A stretch of DNA of 57,840 nt from assembly GCA_038229875.1 (NCBI GenBank), contig JBBROA010000008.1, forward strand, positions 1-57,840, in the 5' to 3' direction. Under the pieces are notes generated by a model. That model was not told where the DNA came from, made no database searches, and worked only from the letters and a program-made list of their open reading frames with translations. Position 1 is the first letter of the stretch; the number at the start of each line of letters is the position of its first letter. The stretch comes from JALYUA01 sp038229875 (GTDB lineage: Bacteria; Acidobacteriota; Thermoanaerobaculia; UBA5066; Gp7-AA6). Shown piece by piece: positions 40,665 to 49,654 of this stretch. The position numbers and the translations under genes are program-made.

Positions 40665-41564
40665 ATGCGCAGCGTCATTGAATGCGTCCCCAACTTCTCG
40701 GAGGGGGCGGACGCATCCCTCGTGGAAGAGATCGCGGGCGCCGTCCGCGCGGCGCCCGGCGTTCGCGTCCTGAATCTCTCCTCCGACCCGGCCCACAACC
40801 GAAGCGTGCTCACGTTCGTGGGGGACGCGGACTCGGTCCGCGCGGGTGTCCTCGCGCTGTTCGAGGCCGCCGTGCCCCGGATCGACCTGACGCGGCATCG
40901 AGGCGAGCATCCCCGGATGGGGGCGGTCGACGTCGTGCCCCTCATTCCGATCCGCAACGCGACCGTCCAGGACTGCGTGGCGCTCTCCCGCTCGATCGCC
41001 GAAGAAGTGGCTTCGCGTTTCGCCATCCCCGTGTACCTCTACGAGGACTCCGCGAGCACGGAAGCGCGCCGGAACCTCGCCGAGGTCCGCAAGGGCGAGT
41101 TCGAGGGGTTCGCGGCCAAGATGGAGAAGCCCGAGTGGCGGCCGGATTTCGGTCCGCCGGCTCCGCACCCGACCGCCGGAGCCGTTGCCATCGGTGCGCG
41201 CGCACCGCTGATCGCCTACAACATCAACCTCGGCACGAAGGACCTCGCCGTCGCCGACCGCATCGCGAAGGCGATCCGACACATCGGCGGCGGATTCCGC
41301 TACGTGAAGGCGATGGGCGTCGAGCTCGCGGACCGGGGCATCGTGCAGGTCTCGATCAACATGACGAACTTTCGGAAGACGCCTCTTCACCGCGTCTTCG
41401 AATGCGTGAAGAGCGAGGCCGAGCGCCACGGGGTCGCGATCGTTGGCTCGGAGATCGTCGGCCTGACTCCCGCCGACGCGCTGTTCATGGCCGCGGAGCA
41501 CTATCTCCGCCTGGAAGGGTTCTCGAGCGAGCAGGTGCTCGAGACGCAGTTGCTCGAAGAGTAG
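40665..41564 (+). CDS. ftcD: Glutamate formimidoyltransferase (short FtcD)
   Basis: FtcD moves the formimino group of formimino-glutamate (from histidine breakdown) to tetrahydrofolate. The 299-residue protein has IECVPNFSEG, the catalytic His region TRHRGEHPRMGAVDVVPL, GAVAIGARAPLIAYNINLGT and VSINMTNFRKTPLHRVFE. It contains only the transferase and lacks the cyclodeaminase domain of the animal fusion. A TATAGA-like -10 lies near 40636. The hut genes are not in the window. Confidence 0.93.
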   Translation: MRSVIECVPNFSEGADASLVEEIAGAVRAAPGVRVLNLSSDPAHNRSVLTFVGDADSVRAGVLALFEAAVPRIDLTRHRGEHPRMGAVDVVPLIPIRNATVQDCVALSRSIAEEVASRFAIPVYLYEDSASTEARRNLAEVRKGEFEGFAAKMEKPEWRPDFGPPAPHPTAGAVAIGARAPLIAYNINLGTKDLAVADRIAKAIRHIGGGFRYVKAMGVELADRGIVQVSINMTNFRKTPLHRVFECVKSEAERHGVAIVGSEIVGLTPADALFMAAEHYLRLEGFSSEQVLETQLLEE

Positions 41565-41593
41565 CTATCAGCTGTCAGCTGTGAGCTGACAGC
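41563..41593. terminator. Heptad repeat (locus 7) folded as a perfect hairpin between convergent genes
   Basis: The heptads are AGCTATC, AGCTGTC, AGCTGTG, AGCTGAC. GCTGTCAGCT (41571-41580) and AGCTGACAGC (41584-41593) pair perfectly around GTG. The position between ftcD and ntrX stops suggests a two-way terminator, although a T-tract is lacking. Confidence 0.6.
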
Positions 41594-41596
41594 AAC

Positions 41597-42948
<1,352 letters not shown>

Positions 42949-42952
<4 letters not shown>

Positions 42953-45087
42953 GCCGCGGGGAGCTCGATGATGAACCGCGCGCCGCGCGGCCGGTTCTCC
43001 TCCACTCGGATCGTCCCGTTGTGATCGGCGACGATGCGGGAGACGATCGCGAGCCCGAGCCCCGTGCCGCGGCCTTTGGTCGTGAAGTCCGGGAGAAACA
43101 GCTTCTCGCGGTCGGGCGCCGCGACGCCCCGGCCGGTATCCGTGACCTCGAGCTGCACTCCGCGTTCGCCCTCGGCCAGCGTCACGACGATGTCGCCGGA
43201 CGGGCCGCACGCCTCGAGCGCGTTGTCGATCAGGTTGATGAGCGCGCGACGGATCTGTTCGGGATCGACACTCACGATCTCGCGCGAGAGGCGGCTCTCG
43301 ACCCGGATACGGATCCCTTCCCGCGCACCTTCGAAGAGCCGGACCGCGGAAAGCGCGAGCGCGGGGAGGTCCGTGGGCTCTGGACGCATCTCGGGGAGAC
43401 GCGCGAATCGCGAGAACTCGTCGACCAGCGACTTTAAGAAGTTGACCTCCTCGACGATGACGCGGGTCCCGCGGTCGATCGTGTCGGCGATGTCGGGCTC
43501 GCCCGCCTTCCACCTCTTCGCGATGCGCTCGGCGGACAGGCGTATGGGCGTCAGGGGATTCTTGATCTCGTGAGCGACCCGCCTCGCCACTTCGCTCCAG
43601 GCGGCGAGCTTCTGTTCCCGCGCCACGTGCGTCGTGTCTTCGATCGCGAGGACCCATCCCGGCGGCTCGCCGGCGGAGGGGGCCGCGAGCGGCCGCAGCG
43701 CGATCTCCAGGCGCCGTTCCCCCTCGGGCCCGGGAAGCGCGAGCTCCCGCGGGGAGGCTGGCAGCGACCCGGCCCGCGCGGCGGCGAGCACCGACACGAG
43801 ACCGGCGAGCTCCGGACGCGCTTCGAGGGCGGCGATCGAGACATCGTCCTTGAGTCCGAGGAGCGAGCGCGCTGCCGGGTTGCAGACCCGGACGCGGCCC
43901 TCCGAGTCGAACGCCATGACCCCGGTGGTGACCGATTCGAGCACCGTCGCGAGGAGCCGGCGCTCGAGGTCTACCCGCAGGTTCGAGCCCGACAGCTCCT
44001 CGTTCGACTGCAGGAGCGCATCGCGCGCGTCCTCGAGGCCCGCCGCCATGCGGTTGAAGGACTCGACTAAGACCCCGAGCTCGTCTTCCGCGCGGATCCC
44101 GACGCGGGCGGAAAGCTCTCCGGATTCCAGGCGGCGCGTGGACTCCGCGAGCGCGGCGATCGGCAGCGTGATGCGGCGCGCGAGCGTGAGGCCGATCCAG
44201 GCGGACGCGAAGAGGATCGCGAGAGTGATGAGCAGGAACGTGGAGATGTTCGCCGCCTTGATCGCGGGCTTCTGCACCTCGAGCTTCTTGTACTCCGACC
44301 AGGCGGCCGCGATCGATTCCATGGCCTTCGCTTCCGCGGGAGGGATCAGCGCCCCTGTCACCCAGATGAGCCCGCCGGCGCTCCGCGCGGCGCGGTAGCG
44401 GTGGGATCCGTCGCGCAGCACTTCGATGCGGGTGTCTTCTCCTGTGGCGCCGGCGCGGCGAAGCGCCTCCGCAGCGATGGGCGGAATCTCGCCCGTGGCG
44501 CCCTGAACGAGAGCGACGCGCTCGCTCCCGCGGTACGCCTCGACCGTGTCGAGCAGGTGCTCGCGGCGAAAGTCCTCCAGGATCGGGGCGCCGGGCGCGG
44601 TGACTCCGAACCTCTGGGCGGCGATGCGCGCGTCCCCGAGCGTCTGGTCCGTGAGCCGCCGCTCGGCCATGTCTTCGACGGCGCGCGCGTTGCCGACCAC
44701 TTCACGAACGGGAGTCGAGAACCACCGGTCGATCGAACGCTGCAGAAGCCCGGTCGCGGTGACGAAGAGAAGCCCGATCGGGATCGCGGTCAGGCCGATA
44801 TACGTGACGAGGAGCTTCGTCTTGAACTGGGACCCGAGTGTGCGCCGCCGGCGCTCGAGCCATGTCTTTAAGAGCGTGCGGCCGAGGACGAAGAGCACCG
44901 CCGCGATCAGCGTGATGTTGATGTACGAAAGGACGAACAGGAGGAGTCCGCGCGTCACCGCCGCCGGCTCGTCGGCGCGCTGCTGGAGCACCGAGACCGA
45001 CGTCCACACCACGAGCACGGCGAGGACGAGCCCGACGATGAGCTTGTTGTCCTTGCGGCGGTGCTGCAGCTCCGAGAGAAGGCTCAT
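42949..45087 (-). CDS. ntrY: Membrane sensor histidine kinase, NtrY type
   Basis: This 712-residue kinase has three TM helices near the N-terminus (about 15-34, 46-69 and 92-113), a periplasmic sensor of about 160 residues, a fourth helix (about 283-303), HAMP (RRITLPIAALAESTRRL) and a PAS domain (GVMAFDSEGRVRVCNPAA). The HisKA domain carries H506 in RRVAHEIKNPLTPIRLS, and the HATPase shows NLIDNALEA, DTGRGV and GTGLGLAIVSRI. The order matches NtrY. The ATG at 45087 overlaps the stop of the DUF4390 gene. Confidence 0.93.
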
Positions 45088-45653
45088 GGCGAAATGCGAA
45101 CGTCGAAGCGGTTCGACGGCCGCCACGGGGTCCGCGCGTCGACCGGGATGATCGTGAACAGGTATCCGGAGTCGAATACCGCGCGCACCTCCACGTAGAG
45201 GTTCGTGTGGGGCTCGGCCTCTCCCACCCGGAACACGAGCAGGTTTTCGCGCGACACGAGCCGCCGGAGGACCTCCGCAAAGTCTCGCGTCGACGAGCGC
45301 GCCAGCGGCTTGCCGTCGAGCGTCTCCGCGACCACATATTCGCGGGTCACCGGGTCGAACGTGACCGCGACGCGGTACCGCCGGCCGTCGATCCGGTCAT
45401 CCCAGAGCCAGTGGGCGTTGTGCCGGTAGAGCCGCACGTCGTATCGGATCGCGGTCTCGAGTCCCGTTTCGATCTTGCTCGCGAGCTCGGGGTTCACCGC
45501 GCCTTCAAGGCGGAACCTCAGAAACACGTCCGGCCCCCTGGCCTCGGCGTGCACCGGTCCCATGCGCGGCTTGACCGCCTCCTGGGCGATCCCCGGGGCC
45601 GCGAAGAGAGCCGCGACGAGGAGGCCGAGAAAGCGGCGTAATGGCTTGGACAC
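45084..45653 (-). CDS. DUF4390 periplasmic protein
   Basis: This 189-residue exported protein has a signal peptide (FLGLLVAALFAAPGIAQ), and the rest matches the DUF4390 pattern (LRFRLEGAVNPELASKIETG, HWLWDDRIDGRRYRV, DGYLFT-type end GYLFTIIPVDARTPWRPS). DUF4390 genes are often found just upstream of NtrY-like kinases, as here, so it may belong to the signal input. GTG at 45653 lies 6 nt behind TACAAT, without a Shine-Dalgarno sequence, which suggests a leaderless operon mRNA. Confidence 0.82.
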   Translation of the reverse strand: MSKPLRRFLGLLVAALFAAPGIAQEAVKPRMGPVHAEARGPDVFLRFRLEGAVNPELASKIETGLETAIRYDVRLYRHNAHWLWDDRIDGRRYRVAVTFDPVTREYVVAETLDGKPLARSSTRDFAEVLRRLVSRENLLVFRVGEAEPHTNLYVEVRAVFDSGYLFTIIPVDARTPWRPSNRFDVRISP

Positions 45654-45659
45654 GCGCCG

Positions 45660-45665
45660 ATTGTA
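45660..45665 (-). promoter_or_regulatory. -10 of the DUF4390-ntrY-ntrX operon
   Basis: The minus strand reads GTTACAAT, then six bases, then the GTG start. The geometry predicts transcription starting at the start codon. Confidence 0.6.
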
Positions 45666-45682
45666 ACGAGCCTGTACCGGGG

Positions 45683-45777
45683 GGCGACAGGCGAAAGGCG
45701 AAAGGCGAAAGGCGAGGGGCAGGCCAAGAAAAACCGGGAGGAGCCGCGACTCGTCTGAATCCGCGCCTGACGCCTGA
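45683..45777. repeat. Degenerate 7-bp tandem repeats (locus 8)
   Basis: GGCGACA, GGCGAAA three times and GGCGAGG occupy 45683-45717. Two CGCCTGA units follow at 45764-45777. They lie in the gap between lpxC and the DUF4390 gene. Confidence 0.65.
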
Positions 45778-45781
45778 CCCC

Positions 45782-46687
45782 CTACTCGTTCACCGTGCGC
45801 TCGTTACGGACCTCGGCTTCGTGTACGGCCGGGGTGGTTCGAGCCAGCTCCAGAGCGCGGGCGAACTCGATGTGCAGTGCGTGGCCCGCCTTGCGCGCGA
45901 AGATCTGGCCGATGAGCGGCGCGCCGAGCAGGGCGAGGTCGCCCACGAGGTCGAGGATCTTGTGGCGAACGAATTCGTCGCGGAAGCGAAGGGGCCCGGA
46001 CGCGACACCGGTCTCGTCGAGCACGACCGCGTTGTGCAGGTTCCCGCCGCGGGCGAGTCCCCGCGCGCGCAGCGCCTCGACTTCGCGGGCAAATCCGAAG
46101 GTGCGGGCGGGCGCGATGCGGGCCGAATACTCCTCGGGCCGGATGGCGACGGTGAGCTCCTGCCGGCCGACGACCGGGTGCGGAAAGTCGATTTCATAGC
46201 TGATCGTCAGACCCGAGCCCCCGGGGACGTAGCGGACGCAGCGGTCGCCCCGCGAAACTTCGACTTCGCGGTCGAGGGCGATGGGCTGGATCCGATCTCC
46301 CTGTCTCTCGAATCCCGCGGCGTGAAAGAGCCGGACGAAGGGCAGGGCAGAGCCGTCCAGGATCGGGATCTCGGGGCCGTCGACCTCGATGCGGCAGTTG
46401 TCCAGACCTTCGCCGGCAGCGGCCGAGAGCACGTGCTCGACTGTTCCGATCGACACGCCTCCGTGAGAGAGCGTCGTCGCGTAGTCGAACAGGCTGGCCG
46501 AGGCGAGCCGGGCGGGGACCGGGGAATGCGGATGGTCCGTGCGCACGAACACGAGGCCATGGCCCGCCGGGGCCGGGCGGAAAATCGCGCGGACGGGGTG
46601 TCCCGAATGGAGCCCCACGCCCTCGATGGAGACGGTGGTCTTGAGTGTGGTCTGTGATCGCAAGCAGTTTGTTCCGCCGTCCGACAT
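45782..46687 (-). CDS. lpxC: UDP-3-O-acyl-N-acetylglucosamine deacetylase
   Basis: LpxC is the zinc enzyme of the committed step of lipid A synthesis; its presence implies an LPS-type outer membrane. The 301 residues show TVSIEGVGLHSG, TVEHVLSAAAGEGLDNC (zinc His), DGPEIPILDGSA, ARTFGFAREVE, LRFRDEFVRHKILDLVGDLA (second zinc His and Asp) and the C-terminal AGHALHIEFA. The substrate UDP-GlcNAc derivative comes from the glmU/glmS pathway in this window. ATG at 46687. It diverges from the HD-GYP gene across a palindrome-rich gap. Confidence 0.96.
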   Translation of the reverse strand: MSDGGTNCLRSQTTLKTTVSIEGVGLHSGHPVRAIFRPAPAGHGLVFVRTDHPHSPVPARLASASLFDYATTLSHGGVSIGTVEHVLSAAAGEGLDNCRIEVDGPEIPILDGSALPFVRLFHAAGFERQGDRIQPIALDREVEVSRGDRCVRYVPGGSGLTISYEIDFPHPVVGRQELTVAIRPEEYSARIAPARTFGFAREVEALRARGLARGGNLHNAVVLDETGVASGPLRFRDEFVRHKILDLVGDLALLGAPLIGQIFARKAGHALHIEFARALELARTTPAVHEAEVRNERTVNE

Positions 46688-46702
46688 CGCAGCATCGGTG
46701 CC

Positions 46703-46818
46703 ATCTTCGGCGCGCGGTCGAAGATAGCCATAACCCGCTACAGTTCAGAGGCTTGTGCGGGCCGTCGTACGGCCCCCCGCCCGCGGTCTGTGGCTGCAGC
46801 GCCACAAACCTGTGGCGC
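46703..46818. promoter_or_regulatory. Three palindromes between lpxC and the HD-GYP gene
   Basis: ATCTTCG (46703-46709) pairs with CGAAGAT (46719-46725), GGGCCGT with ACGGCCC (46759-46775), and GCGCCACA (46799-46806) with TGTGGCGC (46811-46818). They may be operators or structures in leader RNA. Confidence 0.45.
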
Positions 46819-46853
46819 CTGCGCCACCTTTCCGAGCCCGGATTTCGATCCGT

Positions 46854-46859
46854 TACACT
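46854..46859 (+). promoter_or_regulatory. -10 of the HD-GYP gene
   Basis: TACACT lies 7 nt before the ATG at 46867. No Shine-Dalgarno sequence is present. Confidence 0.55.
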
Positions 46860-46866
46860 CGGTGAA

Positions 46867-48558
46867 ATGCATTCTCAGCGCCTGGAGGAGGTCGTGGCGG
46901 CGGTCCTCGCGGAGTCTCGCGCCTCGCTGCGCGTGGCCCGGGCGCGCTGCTACGCGATGGGTCCGTCGGGCGATTTCCGGCTCGCCGGCTCGTTCGGCTA
47001 TGTGTCGCGTTTCGGCCCCGAAGACTTTCTCGAACCGTCGCACCCCCTCGTCGAATTCGTGCAACGGCACCGCCGGCCCGCGTACGCCAACTCCCCGCTG
47101 GAAGCCGGCCGCCTCGCGCCTTCCATGGAGCGCGAGCAGTACGCCCGCATGCTCGCGGCGCCCGCGTACGTCGGTTCCCGGATGGTCGCCATCCTGGAGC
47201 TCCAGGACAAGCTCGAGGGCGCGTTCTTCGCCGCGGAAGACCTGCGCGCCGCCGAAAAATTGGCTTCCCGCGTCGCCGCGGTCCTCGAGTCTTTCGACGG
47301 AAGTTCCATCGCCGCTCCCGAGCCGATGGCGCAGGAAGACGCGGACGCGCTGTACCGGCCGGATGAGTCGGCGGAATCGGATCGGGATTTCCCCGCGCCG
47401 CCCCCGCTGTTCTCGGCCGGCCCCGAATGGGAGGAAGGCTCCGCGGAGCTCCCGCTCGCGCGGACGGTGACCGCCGCACCGCCGCCCCCGCGCGTCAAGC
47501 CGGTTTCGGGCCGCCCGGTCTCGCGCCAGGAGCTCGTCTTTCGCGGATTCTGGACCTCCCTTCTGCTGGCGCCCGACATCGAGGCCGTCGCGTTTTCGAC
47601 CTGGACGCGGGACGCCGTGCACATCCAGATCGGAGCACGGCGGGCTCTTTCCGAAGACGCGCGGATCGCGCTCGTCGAAAACCTGGGGCCGGTGGTCGCC
47701 TCGGTCGCCCCGGATCTGCGGCCGTCGCAGCAGAAACGGTTTTCCACCGAGTTCCCCCTCGGCCGCGGCACGGGGGAGATCCAGGGATTTGCCGGAATCC
47801 AGACCTCGGTGATCTCAGCGGGCGTCCGGACGCTGCTCGTCAGCCTCCTCTTTTCGCGGCCGCCGGACGAAGCGGCGGAGGAGGCATTGAAGGAAGTCCA
47901 CCGCGGCATCCGCGCCGCCGTGCTCCAGTCCGCGTCGGGCGAGCGCTACCGGCAGTCGTACCGCAGCCTCGTCAAGTCGCTTCTCGAGCCCGGCCTCCGT
48001 GCCTACCCGCAGCTGAAAGCACATTCCTACGCGGTTGGCGCTCTCTGCCGCAAGTTCGCCGGGGCCCTCCGGCTCTCCTCCGAAGAGGTCGAACAGCTCA
48101 CCGTCGCCGGGCTTCTCCACGACATCGGCCTGCGCGAAGTCGAGGTTCCTTACGAGCGGCTGGCGGGCCGGCGGCCTCTCGACCTGCAGGAGGTTTCGCT
48201 CGTGCGGCGGCACGCCGTCATCGGAGCGGACATCCTCGAGAAGATCGAGTTTCCTTATCCGGTCGCGCCGCTCGTCCGCCACCACCACGAGCGGTACGAC
48301 GGCGCCGGCTACCCAGACGGCCTCTCCGGGGACCGCATCCCGTTCGGCTCGCGCGTGCTCGCGATCGCGGAAGCGTATGACGCGATGACCGCCGCGCATT
48401 CTTATCGCTCTCCCATCGGCGAAGACGCCGCGCTCGACATCCTGACGGCCAAGGGCGGGACGCAGTTCGATCCGGAGCTCGCGCGGCGCTTCTGCGAACT
48501 GCTGCGCAGTCCGGCGGGACGCGCTTATCGCAACGACCTTCCGGACACGCTGCGATGA
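46867..48558 (+). CDS. GAF-like and HD-GYP domain protein, probable c-di-GMP phosphodiesterase
   Basis: This 563-residue cytoplasmic protein has an N-terminal GAF-like sensor at about 1-140, an acidic/Pro-rich linker and a second domain of unclear type at about 215-370. A C-terminal HD-GYP domain follows with AHSYAVGALCRKFA, LLHDIGL (HD near 418), RRHAVIGADILEKI and VRHHHERYDGAGYPDGLSG. The GYP motif reads GAGYPDG, so degradation of c-di-GMP is likely. The ATG at 46867 is chosen because the -10 lies just upstream; the longer frame lacks support. Overlaps smpB by ATGA. Confidence 0.88.
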   Translation: MHSQRLEEVVAAVLAESRASLRVARARCYAMGPSGDFRLAGSFGYVSRFGPEDFLEPSHPLVEFVQRHRRPAYANSPLEAGRLAPSMEREQYARMLAAPAYVGSRMVAILELQDKLEGAFFAAEDLRAAEKLASRVAAVLESFDGSSIAAPEPMAQEDADALYRPDESAESDRDFPAPPPLFSAGPEWEEGSAELPLARTVTAAPPPPRVKPVSGRPVSRQELVFRGFWTSLLLAPDIEAVAFSTWTRDAVHIQIGARRALSEDARIALVENLGPVVASVAPDLRPSQQKRFSTEFPLGRGTGEIQGFAGIQTSVISAGVRTLLVSLLFSRPPDEAAEEALKEVHRGIRAAVLQSASGERYRQSYRSLVKSLLEPGLRAYPQLKAHSYAVGALCRKFAGALRLSSEEVEQLTVAGLLHDIGLREVEVPYERLAGRRPLDLQEVSLVRRHAVIGADILEKIEFPYPVAPLVRHHHERYDGAGYPDGLSGDRIPFGSRVLAIAEAYDAMTAAHSYRSPIGEDAALDILTAKGGTQFDPELARRFCELLRSPAGRAYRNDLPDTLR

Positions 48559-49052
48559 GAGGCGGGGGGAGGGGCCGCCCGGAGTCTGCGAAGGAAAAGG
48601 AAAAGAAGACTTCGCCGATCGCCTCGAATCGGAAGGCGTTCCACGAGTACTTCGTGGAGGACCGGATGGAGGCGGGGATCGCGCTCCTGGGGTCCGAGGT
48701 GAAGTCCCTGCGGGAAGGTCGCGCGCAACTGAAGGACTCGTACGTCCATTTCCGCGACGGCGAGGCGTACCTGGTCGGCGCGCACATCTCACCGTACGGG
48801 TCCGCTTCCTGGACGAACCACGCGCCGGAACGCGACCGCAAGCTGCTCCTTCACAAGCGCGAGCTCATGAAGTGGGCCTCGGCCGTCGCAACGTCCGGGG
48901 TCACCTGCGTTCCGCTGTCGCTCTATTTCAAAGGCTCCCGCGCGAAGGCGGAGATCGCGCTCGTCAAGGGCAAGAAGCTGCACGACAAGCGCGACGCGAT
49001 CCGTGACAGGGAGCTGAAGCGCGAGGCGGACAGGTCGATGCGGAACCGGTGA
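48555..49052 (+). CDS. smpB: SsrA-binding protein
   Basis: SmpB delivers tmRNA to stalled ribosomes. The 165 residues have a basic tail at the N-terminus (GGGRGRPESAKEKEKKTSP), then NRKAFHEYFVEDRMEAGIAL, LGSEVKSLREGRAQLKDSYV, LYFKGSRAKAEIALVKGKK and HDKRDAIRDRELKREADR. It is about 10 residues longer than usual at the start. The tmRNA gene is not in this window. The gene overlaps the HD-GYP gene. Confidence 0.96.
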   Translation: MRGGGRGRPESAKEKEKKTSPIASNRKAFHEYFVEDRMEAGIALLGSEVKSLREGRAQLKDSYVHFRDGEAYLVGAHISPYGSASWTNHAPERDRKLLLHKRELMKWASAVATSGVTCVPLSLYFKGSRAKAEIALVKGKKLHDKRDAIRDRELKREADRSMRNR

Positions 49053-49057
49053 CGAGA

Positions 49058-49078
49058 AGCTGTCAGCTGTCAGCTCGC
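49058..49078. repeat. Degenerate 7-bp tandem repeat (locus 9)
   Basis: The units are AGCTGTC, AGCTGTC, AGCTCGC, the same as at 41563-41593. They lie directly after the smpB stop. Confidence 0.55.
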
Positions 49079-49105
49079 GGCTCCGCCGATGTTCATCGCC
49101 TGAGC

Positions 49106-49111
49106 GACAAT
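49106..49111 (+). promoter_or_regulatory. -10 of the rimI-like gene
   Basis: GACAAT is followed by six bases and then GTG at 49118, the same geometry as at 45660-45653. Confidence 0.5.
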
Positions 49112-49117
49112 CACGAC

Positions 49118-49585
49118 GTGGCGACCGGGTTCGAACTGCGCGACTACCGCGCGTCTGACTTCGAAGAGATCGTAGCCCTGGATCGGGAGTGCTTCGAGCC
49201 CGGGATCGCGTACCCCGCGGGGGAGATGCGCCGGCTCGTCTCGCTCGTGACCCGGGAAGCGGTGGTCGCGGTGTCGGAAGAAACGTTAGCCGGGTTCTGC
49301 CTCGGGTATCGGTCGCCGGCCCGCGTCGGGCGGATCATCACGCTCGACGTCCGGTCGACCCATCGACGGGGCGGAGTCGGACGGGCGCTTCTCGAAGAGA
49401 CGATCCGGCGGCTCGCGGCTGCCGGGTCCCGCGAGACGGTCCTCGAGGTGGACCTGCGCAACACCCCGGCCCTGACCTTTTACGAGAGGCTGGGCTTCCG
49501 GCGCCGTCGGACGATTCCGGGCTACTACGGACCCGGAATCCCCGGTGTGGAGATGTTCCGGGAAACTCCGGGAGCCGAGAGTTGA
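49118..49585 (+). CDS. GNAT acetyltransferase, RimI-like
   Basis: This 155-residue N-acetyltransferase resembles those that modify the N-terminus of ribosomal protein S18 or other proteins. It has FELRDYRASDFEEIVALDRE, ITLDVRSTHRRGGVGRALLE (acetyl-CoA loop, R-R-G-G-V-G), LEVDLRNTPALTFYERLGF and IPGYYGPGIPGVEM. GTG at 49118 is preferred to the frame start at 49049: it matches the domain start and a -10 lies just before it, while the upstream part is repeat sequence. Substrate is uncertain. Confidence 0.82.
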   Translation: MATGFELRDYRASDFEEIVALDRECFEPGIAYPAGEMRRLVSLVTREAVVAVSEETLAGFCLGYRSPARVGRIITLDVRSTHRRGGVGRALLEETIRRLAAAGSRETVLEVDLRNTPALTFYERLGFRRRRTIPGYYGPGIPGVEMFRETPGAES

Positions 49586-49654
49586 GAGTTGAGAGGTTTA
49601 AGTTTCGAGCTGAGAGATGAGAGATGAGAGCTGGACCTGACAGCTCCTCATCTC
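49575..49654. repeat. 7-bp tandem repeat (locus 10) ending in a terminator-like hairpin
   Basis: The heptads in phase are CCGAGAG, TTGAGAG twice, GTTTAAG, TTTCGAG, CTGAGAG, ATGAGAG twice, CTGGACC, TGACAGC (49575-49644). GAGATGAGAGCTG (49621-49633) pairs with CAGCTCCTCATCTC (49641-49654) except for one bulged C. It lies between convergent genes and overlaps both stop codons. Confidence 0.7.

Noticed and set aside
45084..45126. Upstream start at 45126 for the NtrY-type kinase
   Set aside because: It would overlap the DUF4390 gene by 43 bp; ATG at 45087 with ATGA overlap fits the coupled style of the region.
49575..49644. CRISPR array
   Set aside because: Units are 7 bp without spacers; no cas genes in the window.
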